Positions 7,901-14,702 of a DNA stretch of 20,573 nucleotides are shown here, in pieces. The number at the start of each line of letters is the position of its first letter. Within the stretch, counting starts at the first letter, position 1. A program made the position numbers and the translations under genes. The stretch comes from UBA1756 sp045627805 (lineage in GTDB: Bacteria; Bacteroidota; Bacteroidia; Bacteroidales; WCHB1-69), in contig JAZQOJ010000061.1 in the NCBI GenBank assembly GCA_045627805.1, positions 1 to 20,573 on the forward strand, given 5' to 3'. The notes below the pieces were generated by a model that had not been told where the DNA came from, made no database searches, and worked only from the letters and a program-made list of their open reading frames with translations.

Positions 7901-8172
7901 TCAATGTCGTCAATCACGGTGGGGGCTTGTGCGAGCGTGTATTCGGCCAGCGCTTTCCCGGTAGGATAGAAATAAACGTCGAACTGCGCTGTGCGGAAAT
8001 ATTCCCAGTTCTGTTTCTGGTATTGCACGCGGTTTTTTCCAAAAGAAAGTTGCGAACCATTGTAAAATTGGGCGCGCACATTTCCCGCAAACATAAAAAC
8101 TGAAAAAAGAATATTTGCTAAAATAATCTTTTTCAATAAGTTATATTTGATAGAATGCGTCTTTCCCAACAT
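4939..8172 (-). CDS. TolB-like propeller / outer-membrane-barrel protein with a degenerate peptidase-like N-terminal domain
   Basis: A 1077-residue exported protein. Residues 1-34 form a signal peptide (hydrophobic core ILANILFSVFMFAG, cleavage after VRA). Residues about 50-290 resemble a gluzincin-type domain: VPSWYFSGLASYVGEKW (184-200) matches the helix after the metal site, but the expected HExxH is absent (IMNLYAHWIING stands there). Residues about 305-560 hold PD40/TolB propeller repeats (RLSPDGKSYAFV, AWHPTGNVLGF, SFSADGKLILFSG, DDYAPRFINQDKQIVFSSNRPDN). Residues about 700-1077 have alternating beta-strand pattern ending ...SIGLDF with a terminal Phe, as in outer-membrane barrels. Bacteroidota genomes commonly carry such proteins, often named TolB-like; the exact role is unknown. 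The ATG is 9 nt after the hydE stop, and a TACCTTTG -7 box lies inside the hydE 3' end. Confidence 0.8.
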   Translation of the reverse strand: MLGKTHSIKYNLLKKIILANILFSVFMFAGNVRAQFYNGSQLSFGKNRVQYQKQNWEYFRTAQFDVYFYPTGKALAEYTLAQAPTVIDDIEKLLNYNAEKKIQFIVYNTQSDFRESNFAYDNDNFYNQGGVTNIYGTKIYLYFDGNRAHFDKMLRAGIMNLYAHWIINGTSVGANIASETLLEVPSWYFSGLASYVGEKWNSTLDAHVKNGILTQQYADLDELSPVDATYAGHSFWKYIADRFGESSIPAILYATRATRSHERGFYHVTGTPYKQLLIDWYRHYFVIYKKDVKREKNEGLGVLKRPKPARNYSQFRLSPDGKSYAFVTNEAGKIIIWLKREDDKKPRRIFSRYQKTEDNPDLTFPLLAWHPTGNVLGFTMEDAGRCYYYPFNVEKRKSDKRLLIDVEKITDLSFSADGKLILFSGFLKGQSDVFVYSLRARTFQNLTNDFYDDYAPRFINQDKQIVFSSNRPDNQLHSSEAFYQATPQAHYDLFLYDYAKKSDELMQITYTPYASEVNARGVNERSIIYLSDENGINNRYIAQFDSAISRIDTIVHYAYFAHSTPNTDRAYSIMEQDFSPKSNTVAEIVLYKGVKRLYINPFDDTKQSDKLTLSAFQSQLKADEAAADSIAAQKKSKTVSARHGFRQLHRSDLLSGVRQISADTEIASNDSTPYNRVAARNYYTQFSINQLVTQADFSFLNTTYQQFTGGTSPIYLNTGINALVMVGLNDLFEDYRITGGFRLSFDLQSNEFMFSYENLHRRLDHQVVVYRQSIKSVIGDYYYKQHSNSLFYIMKYPFNKLNSIRLTLTGRYETYIMAGLNDYSLAATDERHGWAGAKLEYIFDSSKELYTNLWKGSKVKVFAEYQHRIDKDNKYLFVAGIDARKSVKVYRNMTWATRFAASTNFGTSRLVYYMGGVDNWIFAKFDSDIWVDQSKNYYYQTLATSMRGFKQNIRNGTSFALLSTELRIPFVQLIARRQISNSFFNSLQLIVFGDVGTAWTGLTPYSEDNCLYTRWITAGDITVQVKRQVDPIIGGFGLGLRAKLFGYLLRLDYAWGVEDFKIDNKKGMLLFSIGLDF

Positions 8173-8181
8173 TTTTCCTAT

Positions 8182-9252
8182 TTACGAAAGAGGATGCAAA
8201 GGTACAATATTTTTGGCAAAATCGCCTCTGTCCACCACGACTTCGTATCCGATTTCTCGCATTTCGGCACGGAGTTGGTCCAGAAAATCCACGGTTTCGG
8301 TGGCGGTGTTCTTGTTGTCGTAAATCATATACTTGTTGCGGGCGTCGGCGGGCGATAGGTTGGGCATCACCACGTTGGCTCCGGCAAGGATTCCGCTCTG
8401 CCGTCCGTGTACGGGGTCAAGCGTTCCTAACGCGGTGGTGGAGGGGAGGAGGGCGCTCGGCAAAAGCAGGCGGATGAGCGACAGCAGGAAGAGTGTCTGC
8501 TCAATGGAGCCGCCCGGCTGCGTGGCGAACGGTGTCTGGTGATGCGGAATGAAGGGCCCGATGCCGACCATTTCGGGCTGCAACTCCTCCAGCAGCAGCA
8601 GGTCAGCGGCCAGATTCTCGGCCGTTTGGAATGGCGAACCCACCATAAAGCCCGTGCCCGTCTGGAAGCCCAGTCGCTTCAGCGTGCGGATGCAGGCAAT
8701 GCGGTGCGCGTGCGACATCGTGGCCGGGTGCAACTGCGCATAGTGTTCTGCCAAAGCCGTCTCGTGACGGAGCAGATAACGGTCCGCGCCAGCATTGCGA
8801 AATGCTTGATACACAGATTCTTCCTTTTCACCAATTGACAGCGTGACCGCACACTCCGGAAATTCCCCCTTGATTTGGCGTACAATGTCAATAATCATTG
8901 AATCAGTGAATTGCGGGTCTTCGCCGCCTTGCAGCACGAAAGTGCGGAATCCCAGTTCGAAACCTTGCCGGCAACATTCCAACACCTGTTCGGGCGTGAG
9001 CCGGTAGCGGCCTGCTAATTTGTTGCCGCTGCGAATGCCGCAATACAGACAATTGTTTTTGCAATAATTGGAAATCTCTATCAGTCCGCGTATGTAAACA
9101 CTTTTGCCATAATGGATTTCACGAACTTTCCGCGCCTTTTCTGCCGCAAATTCACGCGCTTCCTTCTGCCAGGCAAGCACTGTCACCCACTCTTCTCGAC
9201 TTAAATGCTGTCGCTCGGCAAGTTTTTCAATGAGTTCTTCCCATTCTTTCAT
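8182..9252 (-). CDS. hydE: [FeFe]-hydrogenase H-cluster radical SAM maturase HydE
   Basis: A 356-residue radical SAM enzyme. CKNNCLYCGIR gives the Cx3Cx2C motif (C64, C68, C71 from the ATG at 9252), followed by the HydE-type GNKLAGRYRLTPEQVLE, the FVLQGGEDP block, the TGTGFMVGSPFQT block and VGIGPFIPHHQTPF, then MPNLSPADARNKYMIYDNK and a C-terminal RGDF. HydE acts with HydF and HydG to build the diiron subcluster of [FeFe]-hydrogenase. Thermotoga HydE has a second, non-essential cluster bound by C-terminal cysteines; none are present here. A TTG at 9279 could extend the frame by nine codons, but it lies inside the TAATTTTG -7 box, so ATG at 9252 is preferred. Neither hydF, hydG nor a hydrogenase is in the window. 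Confidence 0.9.
   Translation of the reverse strand: MKEWEELIEKLAERQHLSREEWVTVLAWQKEAREFAAEKARKVREIHYGKSVYIRGLIEISNYCKNNCLYCGIRSGNKLAGRYRLTPEQVLECCRQGFELGFRTFVLQGGEDPQFTDSMIIDIVRQIKGEFPECAVTLSIGEKEESVYQAFRNAGADRYLLRHETALAEHYAQLHPATMSHAHRIACIRTLKRLGFQTGTGFMVGSPFQTAENLAADLLLLEELQPEMVGIGPFIPHHQTPFATQPGGSIEQTLFLLSLIRLLLPSALLPSTTALGTLDPVHGRQSGILAGANVVMPNLSPADARNKYMIYDNKNTATETVDFLDQLRAEMREIGYEVVVDRGDFAKNIVPLHPLS
8197..8204 (-). promoter_or_regulatory. Internal -7 box for the TolB-like gene, inside hydE
   Basis: TACCTTTG on the minus strand 24 nt before the ATG at 8172 fits the TAnnTTTG consensus. It overlaps the last hydE codons. No good -33 box is seen. Confidence 0.5.
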
Positions 9253-9276
9253 TCCCAAATGCTTTTTTTCAGAACG

Positions 9277-9284
9277 CAAAATTA
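9277..9284 (-). promoter_or_regulatory. -7 box of hydE
   Basis: TAATTTTG on the minus strand, 24 nt before the ATG at 9252. It decides the start because the upstream TTG start would lie inside it. No convincing -33 box. Confidence 0.5.
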
Positions 9285-9365
9285 CATCAATTTTGCCGAA
9301 TTCCTATTTAAAATATCAATGTTTATTTTAATAAAAATTAAAACTCTTCCCACGTTTTTTTTGTT

Positions 9366-9373
9366 TACCTTTG
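9366..9373 (+). promoter_or_regulatory. -7 box of hppA
   Basis: TACCTTTG followed by an AT-rich 60-nt leader before the ATG at 9434. It fits the TAnnTTTG consensus; a -33 TTTG is not clear. Divergent from the hydE promoter. Confidence 0.55.
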
Positions 9374-9433
9374 CGCGCTGAAATATGAGCGTATCTTAAT
9401 TTATTAATCTATTGAAAATTAATTAATTATAAT

Positions 9434-11908
9434 ATGAAAAGAAAAATCTTATTGCTACTTACTTTGCTTTGTCCTCTTTTTTTGAGTGCTAATGAAGCGG
9501 ACTTGACTTTGCCTGATTTTGGGAAAGTGAATTTTTTTAATGGTGCGGTCACGGGAAGCGCATTGCTCTTGTGGGGCTCTATCATTGTCTTTTTGGGTTT
9601 GTTTTTTGGCTTGATTCAGGCATTGCGCATTAAGAAACACCCCGTTCACAAGTCAATGAAGAGTGTCTCCAACACGATTTACGAAACCTGCAAAACCTAT
9701 TTGCTTCAGCAGGGAAAATTCTTGCTGATTCTTTTCGCCATTATTGGCGTGGCAATTTGTTTTTACTTCGGATTTTTGAGCGGAAAATCAGTGCCTCAAG
9801 TACTTACGATTCTTCTATGGACGGTTTTGGGAATCACTGGTTCGTATCTGGTGGCTTGGTTCGGCATCCGTATCAACACTTATGCCAACTGCCGCACTTC
9901 ATTTGCTTCGTTGCAAGGCAAACCGTGGCCCGTTGTGAACATTCCGTTACAGTCGGGAATGAGTGTGGGTTTGTTGCTGATTACCATTGAGTTGATTTTG
10001 ATGTTGGTGATTCTGCTGTTTGTGCCAGCCGAAAGTGCGGGTGCCTGCCTGATCGGCTTTGCCATTGGCGAATCATTGGGAGCCAGTGCTTTGCGCATCG
10101 CGGGCGGCATTTTCACCAAGATTGCCGACATCGGCTCCGACTTGATGAAAGTGATTTTCAAGATTGGCGAAGACGACCCGCGTAATCCTGGCGTGATTGC
10201 CGACTGTACGGGCGACAATGCCGGCGACAGCGTTGGACCGACCGCCGACGGCTTTGAAACTTACGGTGTAACGGGCGTCGCCCTCATCTCCTTCATCATC
10301 CTCGCGGTGCCTTCCGTTGAATTGCAAGCCCTCCTCATTGTCTGGATTTTCGCAATGCGTATTTTAATGGTCTTCACTTCCGTTTTCTCTTACGGAATCA
10401 ACCAATGGGTTTCGAAGATTAAATACAAGAATGCCAGCAATTTCAATTTCGAGTCGCCGCTCACATCGTTGGTTTGGATTACCTCAATCGTTTCCATTTG
10501 TGTGACTTTCTGCATCAGTTATTTGTTGCTCAATAATTATGGTTTTGCCGCCGAGGGTTCGGTTTCGGCCAACCTTTCGGGCGATATTTGGTGGCGATTG
10601 GCTTCCATTATCAGTTTGGGCACGCTTGCCGCGGCCATCATTCCAGAACTCACGAAGGCGTTCACCAGTTCCAATTCTCGCCACGTGCAGGAAGTGGTTA
10701 CCGCTTCTCGCGAAGGCGGCGCTTCCCTCACCATCCTTTCGGGTATGGTGGCCGGCAATTTCAGCGCATTCTGGAAGGGCCTCGTGATGATGGGTCTGAT
10801 GTTCGGCGGCCTGCTTGTGGCCTCCTCCGGACTTGACGTTTTTGGGCCTTACTACGCCATCTTCGCATTCGGCCTTATTGCGTTCGGCTTCCTCGGAATG
10901 GGCCCCGTTACCATCGCCGTTGACAGTTACGGACCGGTCACCGACAATGCACAGTCGGTTTTTGAACTGTCGCAAATCGAAAGCATCCCCGCTATCAAGT
11001 CTGAAATTGAAAAGGATTACGGTTTCGTGCCTGATTTTGAAAAAGGAAAATATTTCCTCGAGGCCAATGATGGCGCTGGCAATACGTTCAAGGCCACTGC
11101 GAAGCCCGTGCTCATCGGCACTGCGGTGGTGGGCGCTACCACGATGATTTTCGCCATCATCCTGATGCTCGACCACTTCAACTTGCTCAAACTCAGTCTC
11201 ACCGACGCTCCTGTCATTCTCGGATTCATCACGGGCGGCGCGGTCATTTACTGGTTCAGCGGTGCGTCAATGCAGGCCGTCACTACGGGTGCCTACCGTG
11301 CGGTTGAGTTCATCAAGAAGAATTTGAACCTGAACAAAACCGAAGCCGACATTGAGGACTCGAAGACGGTGGTGCGCATTTGCACGAAATACGCGCAGCA
11401 GGGTATGTGGAACATCTTCGCCGTGATTTTCTGTCTCACGCTCGCTTTCGCCTTCTTTGATCCCAACTTCTTCGTCGCTTACCTGATTTCCATCGCCGTG
11501 TTCGGTCTGTTCCAGGCCATTTATATGGCGAACGCTGGCGGCGCGTGGGACAATGCCAAGAAGGTGGTGGAAGTTGACCTCAAGGAGAAAAATACCGATC
11601 TCCACGCGGCCACCGTCGTGGGCGACACTGTCGGCGATCCTTACAAGGACACCTCGTCAGTGGCAATGAACCCGATTATCAAGTTCTCCACGCTCTTCGG
11701 AATGCTCGCCGCTGAAATCGCCGTCGTGATGAAACTCACCGCCGACGGATTGATGAACAAGGCGGGCGAGTTCCTCGGTGCCGATGCCGCTGTTGCCGCC
11801 TCCACCGACTACACTCCCTACATCGGTGCGTTCTTCTTCATCGTCGGTCTGTTCTTCGCTTATCGCTCTTTCTACGGAATGCGCATCAAAACGGAGAAAA
11901 AGAAGTAA
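9434..11908 (+). CDS. hppA: Membrane-bound ion-pumping pyrophosphatase, divergent subfamily
   Basis: An 824-residue, many-segment membrane protein that hydrolyses pyrophosphate to pump H+ and/or Na+. Catalytic blocks seen: DIGSDLMKV (232-240), DDPRNPGVIADCTGDNAGD (247-265), VDSYGPVTDNA (496-506), and GGAWDNAKK (702-710) with GDTVGDPYKDTS (730-741), which hold the Asp/Lys residues binding Mg-PPi. Several blocks differ from the common form: CTGDNAGDSVGPTADGFE replaces the usual NVGDNVGDCAGM-type sequence, and ASREGGASLTILSGM replaces the TGHATN-type loop. The K+-dependence position reads GNTFKATAKP (550-559), giving Lys at the residue called 460 but Ala, not Thr, three further on. The protein is longer than the common 650-770. 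The N-terminus (LLLLTLLCPLFLSANE) could be a signal peptide or an extra membrane segment. The DUF362 gene follows after 53 nt with no obvious promoter. Confidence 0.93.
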   Translation: MKRKILLLLTLLCPLFLSANEADLTLPDFGKVNFFNGAVTGSALLLWGSIIVFLGLFFGLIQALRIKKHPVHKSMKSVSNTIYETCKTYLLQQGKFLLILFAIIGVAICFYFGFLSGKSVPQVLTILLWTVLGITGSYLVAWFGIRINTYANCRTSFASLQGKPWPVVNIPLQSGMSVGLLLITIELILMLVILLFVPAESAGACLIGFAIGESLGASALRIAGGIFTKIADIGSDLMKVIFKIGEDDPRNPGVIADCTGDNAGDSVGPTADGFETYGVTGVALISFIILAVPSVELQALLIVWIFAMRILMVFTSVFSYGINQWVSKIKYKNASNFNFESPLTSLVWITSIVSICVTFCISYLLLNNYGFAAEGSVSANLSGDIWWRLASIISLGTLAAAIIPELTKAFTSSNSRHVQEVVTASREGGASLTILSGMVAGNFSAFWKGLVMMGLMFGGLLVASSGLDVFGPYYAIFAFGLIAFGFLGMGPVTIAVDSYGPVTDNAQSVFELSQIESIPAIKSEIEKDYGFVPDFEKGKYFLEANDGAGNTFKATAKPVLIGTAVVGATTMIFAIILMLDHFNLLKLSLTDAPVILGFITGGAVIYWFSGASMQAVTTGAYRAVEFIKKNLNLNKTEADIEDSKTVVRICTKYAQQGMWNIFAVIFCLTLAFAFFDPNFFVAYLISIAVFGLFQAIYMANAGGAWDNAKKVVEVDLKEKNTDLHAATVVGDTVGDPYKDTSSVAMNPIIKFSTLFGMLAAEIAVVMKLTADGLMNKAGEFLGADAAVAASTDYTPYIGAFFFIVGLFFAYRSFYGMRIKTEKKK

Positions 11909-11961
11909 GACTCGCCCCTCGCAAACCTATTTGAGAAAGATTTTAATCGTTTAATAAAAAT

Positions 11962-13101
11962 ATGAAGAGATTTTCCTATCTGTTTTTGCTGGCGGCAATG
12001 ATGTTGTCGTTGGTTGGTTGTAATAAAACTCAGGCCTCCGATTCCGTGAAAACGGATTCTGACGAAGTGATTGTTTATTTTTGCAAAGACATCACGCCCG
12101 ACAATATTCTGAAATTGTATGAGGCAACGGGCGTCAAGCAGGAAGGAAAAATCGGCTTGAAAGTCCATTTTGGCGAAGAGGGAAACCAGAATTTTCTGAA
12201 TCCCGAGTTGTTGAAGCCGCTGGTTGAAAAGGTGCATCCCACTTTTGTGGAAACCAATGTGTTGTATGTGAGCAAGCGCCGCTTCACCGACCAGCACATT
12301 GCGTTGGCCAAGGAGCACGGCTTCACTTTCGCTCCCATCGACATTCTGGACGCGGAAGGTGAAGTGGAGTACGAGGCAGCGGGGCTGAAGCATTTCAACA
12401 AAATCAAGACCGGCAGCCATTTCGAGAATTACGACTCCTATATTGTTTATTCCCATTTCAAGGGTCACGGTTCGGCGGGTTTTGGTGGAGCCATCAAGAA
12501 TGTTTCGATGGGCTTCGCATCTCCTGGCGGAAAAATGGCGATGCACGCCGCTGCTTTCCCGGTTTGCAAGGATGCCGCTGCGTGTGTTGGCTGCCAGCGT
12601 TGTGTGCAGCAGTGCCCCGCCGGCGCTATCACCATCACGAAGGACGGTCCCGTGATTGATACCAACAAGTGTATCGGCTGTGCCAAATGCATCGCGGAGT
12701 GCCCGCTCGGACTTTTCAAGCCCGGCCAAAGCGCCGCAGAACAGGATTTCCTTGAACGACTTGTGGAGTATGCCAAGGTGCTTTCTGAAAAGAAACCGAT
12801 GGTGTTTATCAACGTGATGGACAACATCTCCAAAACCTGCGACTGCTCGGCCAAGGCGCCCGCTCCGTTTATGGACAAGATTGGCGCCGTCGCCTCCACC
12901 GACATCGTCGCCGTTGACTACGTCTGCCATCTGCTTTGCGCGATGAAACAAAAAACGGAAGATGCTTTCAAGGATGTGAACAACGTGAGCGGGATGGGGC
13001 AGATTGATTATGCCGCCCGATTGGGTATGGGCAAAAAGAAATTCGTGCTCGTGGATGTGACCACTGGGCAACGTATCTCGTTGGAAGATGCTGTAAAATA
13101 A
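11962..13101 (+). CDS. DUF362-domain lipoprotein with two 4Fe-4S ferredoxin motifs
   Basis: A 379-residue protein. The N-terminus is a Sec lipoprotein signal with lipobox LVGC (Cys20). Residues about 35-200 match the DUF362 domain: KIGLKVHFGEEGNQNFL, then FVETNVLYVSKR, then a SHFKGHGSAGFGGAIKNVSMG block. Two Cx2Cx2Cx3C motifs follow (C208-C211-C214-C218 and C237-C240-C243-C247), each ending in Cys-Pro as in bacterial 2[4Fe-4S] ferredoxins. The C-terminal part has more cysteines (CDCSAK, CHLLCAMK). No reaction is known for the family; an electron-transfer role is inferred. Sec export of an iron-sulfur protein is unusual, since clusters are normally loaded before export by Tat. I see no twin-arginine. 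It probably shares a transcript with hppA (53 nt before) and recF (19 nt after). Confidence 0.88.
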   Translation: MKRFSYLFLLAAMMLSLVGCNKTQASDSVKTDSDEVIVYFCKDITPDNILKLYEATGVKQEGKIGLKVHFGEEGNQNFLNPELLKPLVEKVHPTFVETNVLYVSKRRFTDQHIALAKEHGFTFAPIDILDAEGEVEYEAAGLKHFNKIKTGSHFENYDSYIVYSHFKGHGSAGFGGAIKNVSMGFASPGGKMAMHAAAFPVCKDAAACVGCQRCVQQCPAGAITITKDGPVIDTNKCIGCAKCIAECPLGLFKPGQSAAEQDFLERLVEYAKVLSEKKPMVFINVMDNISKTCDCSAKAPAPFMDKIGAVASTDIVAVDYVCHLLCAMKQKTEDAFKDVNNVSGMGQIDYAARLGMGKKKFVLVDVTTGQRISLEDAVK

Positions 13102-13120
13102 CAAGTTGCTTTTTGTAATA

Positions 13121-14212
13121 ATGTTTTTGCAAAACCTCCAGCTTGCCAATTTTAAAAACTACGAGAGCGCCTCTTTTGAATTCAACGAGAAGGTGAATGC
13201 CGTGGTGGGCGTGAATGGGAGCGGCAAAACGAATTTGCTCGATGCCATTCATTACTTGGCGTTTTGCAAAAGCTATTTCAATGCGCAGGATTTCCCTTCC
13301 GTGCGTTTTGACAGCGATTTCTTTGCCATTCACGGTGATTTCGTGGGCTACGAGGATGGCCGTACGCGGCGAATCAGCTGTATCTTCAAGGCAGGCAGCC
13401 GCAAGATTATGAAACTCAACCAGAAGGAGTACGAGCGTATGAGCGACCACGTGGGGCAGTATCCGCTCATTATGGTGGCTCCCGTCGATGGAAACCTGAT
13501 TCACGGTGCCAGCGAACTCCGCCGAAAGTTCTTTGATATGGCGATGTCGCAGTTCGACAAGAGCTACCTGCAAACCCTCATTTCCTACCAGAAGTTGCTG
13601 GGTCAGCGCAACGCACTGCTCAAGCAGATGTTTGAGCGAGGACAGTTTGACGCCTCTTTCTTACAGGTTTACGATATGCAGATGGCTCCTTTGGGCAACG
13701 AGATTTTTCAGAAAAGAAAAGCTTTCGCCAACGACATCCTGCCGATTTTCCAGCATTATTACGACTTCCTTTCCGACAGCCGCGAGTCGGTTGGCATCGA
13801 CTATGATTCGGCTTTGCACAGCGATTCCTTGGAAAATCTCCTGAACCGGAATCAGGCGGCCGATTATCGCGCCGGATTCACTTGCACGGGCGTTCACAAA
13901 GACGATTTCAACTTCCTGATGAACGGCCGCTCTGTGCGCAAATTCAGCTCGCAGGGGCAGCAAAAATCATTTCTACTGGCGCTGAAACTCTCTCAGTTTG
14001 ACTACATATTTAATGTAAAAAATGTTAAACCAATTCTGCTTTTGGATGACATTTTCGACAAATTAGACGAGAATCGCATCTCAAAACTGCTGAATCTCGT
14101 AGGAAACGACCATTTCGGACAGGTCTTTCTGTCGGACACCGACTCTGGCCGGATTGAGCGCATTCTCGCTCAGCACAACATCCAATACCAAATTCTTCAT
14201 TGCGGACAGTAG
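13121..14212 (+). CDS. recF: DNA replication and repair protein RecF
   Basis: A 363-residue SMC-like ATPase that helps load RecA onto gapped DNA with RecO and RecR. It starts MFLQNLQLANFKNYES, the RecF-type opening. Walker A is GVNGSGKT (30-37), followed by NLLDAIHYLAFCKSY. Middle blocks include PLIMVAPVDGNLIHGASELRR and YRAGFTCTGVHKDDF. The ABC signature region is KFSSQGQQKSFLLALKLSQF and Walker B is PILLLDDIFDKLDENR. The length is normal. ATG at 13121 is chosen; a TTG 15 nt upstream would add five residues not seen in the family. It lies 19 nt after the DUF362 gene, so the two are probably cotranscribed. It is followed by 241 nt of AT-rich spacer containing the acpP promoter. Confidence 0.95.
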   Translation: MFLQNLQLANFKNYESASFEFNEKVNAVVGVNGSGKTNLLDAIHYLAFCKSYFNAQDFPSVRFDSDFFAIHGDFVGYEDGRTRRISCIFKAGSRKIMKLNQKEYERMSDHVGQYPLIMVAPVDGNLIHGASELRRKFFDMAMSQFDKSYLQTLISYQKLLGQRNALLKQMFERGQFDASFLQVYDMQMAPLGNEIFQKRKAFANDILPIFQHYYDFLSDSRESVGIDYDSALHSDSLENLLNRNQAADYRAGFTCTGVHKDDFNFLMNGRSVRKFSSQGQQKSFLLALKLSQFDYIFNVKNVKPILLLDDIFDKLDENRISKLLNLVGNDHFGQVFLSDTDSGRIERILAQHNIQYQILHCGQ

Positions 14213-14421
14213 CTCTTTGCGGCGGCTTGCTCTTGATTTTCTTTTTTTTCTCCAAAAATCTCCTTTTTTTTATTCCGAAATTTAAAAAATGTTAAAATTT
14301 TTATGCGAATTTTCGGGCGTGTTGAAAACTTTTTTTTATCTTAAAATATTGTATATCAATTTTATAATTTTTTGATGTCGCGTGCGAACCAAAAAATGGG
14401 GAAGTAAAAGAAAATTTGTAG

Positions 14422-14429
14422 TATTTTTG
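14422..14429 (+). promoter_or_regulatory. -7 box of the acpP-fabF-rnc operon
   Basis: TATTTTTG followed by CAC, 24 nt before the acpP ATG. It fits the -7 consensus; the -33 region is not clear. A longer acpP frame starting at 14382 would run through this box, which argues against that start. Confidence 0.6.
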
Positions 14430-14453
14430 CACGATTTATTAAAAACAACAACT

Positions 14454-14687
14454 ATGGAAATTATCGATGAAGTAAAAAACGTTATCGCTGAAAAGCTGAG
14501 TGTTGACAAAGAAGAAATCACCCTTGATAAAAGTTTCACTGCTGATTTAGGTGCAGATTCATTAGATACGGTTGAATTGATGATGGAATTCGAGAAGAAG
14601 TTTGGTATCTCCATTCCCGATGAGGATGCTGAAAAGATCCAGACTGTCGGCGATGCAGTTCAATACATTAATGAGCATTGCGCATAA
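14454..14687 (+). CDS. acpP: Acyl carrier protein
   Basis: A 77-residue acidic protein with the GADSLDTVELMMEFE helix. Ser36 of the DSL motif is the site where 4'-phosphopantetheine is attached; the acyl chain is carried on it during type II fatty-acid synthesis in the cytoplasm. The start MEIIDEVKNVIAEKL is normal for ACP. A frame extension upstream to 14382 adds 24 basic residues foreign to ACP and spans the promoter, so it is rejected. fabF begins 15 nt after the stop, which is the common acpP-fabF order. Confidence 0.97.
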   Translation: MEIIDEVKNVIAEKLSVDKEEITLDKSFTADLGADSLDTVELMMEFEKKFGISIPDEDAEKIQTVGDAVQYINEHCA

Positions 14688-14702
14688 TAGTTTCCACCTT
14701 AG

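Noticed and set aside
9253..9279. A TTG start giving HydE nine more residues
   Set aside because: The TTG is part of the TAATTTTG -7 box, so it would not be within the transcript.
11872..13149. A 425-codon open frame on the minus strand covering the whole DUF362 gene
   Set aside because: It is antisense to a gene with clear lipobox and ferredoxin motifs. Its product is rich in His, Arg, Asn and Gly without domain pattern, as expected from reading a codon-biased gene backwards.
14213..14421. A possible small RNA or terminator between recF and acpP
   Set aside because: The spacer is AT-rich with several T-runs but I find no stable stem before them and no second promoter.
14382..14453. A 24-residue N-terminal extension of acyl carrier protein
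   Set aside because: It spans the -7 promoter box and adds a basic segment not found in acyl carrier proteins.
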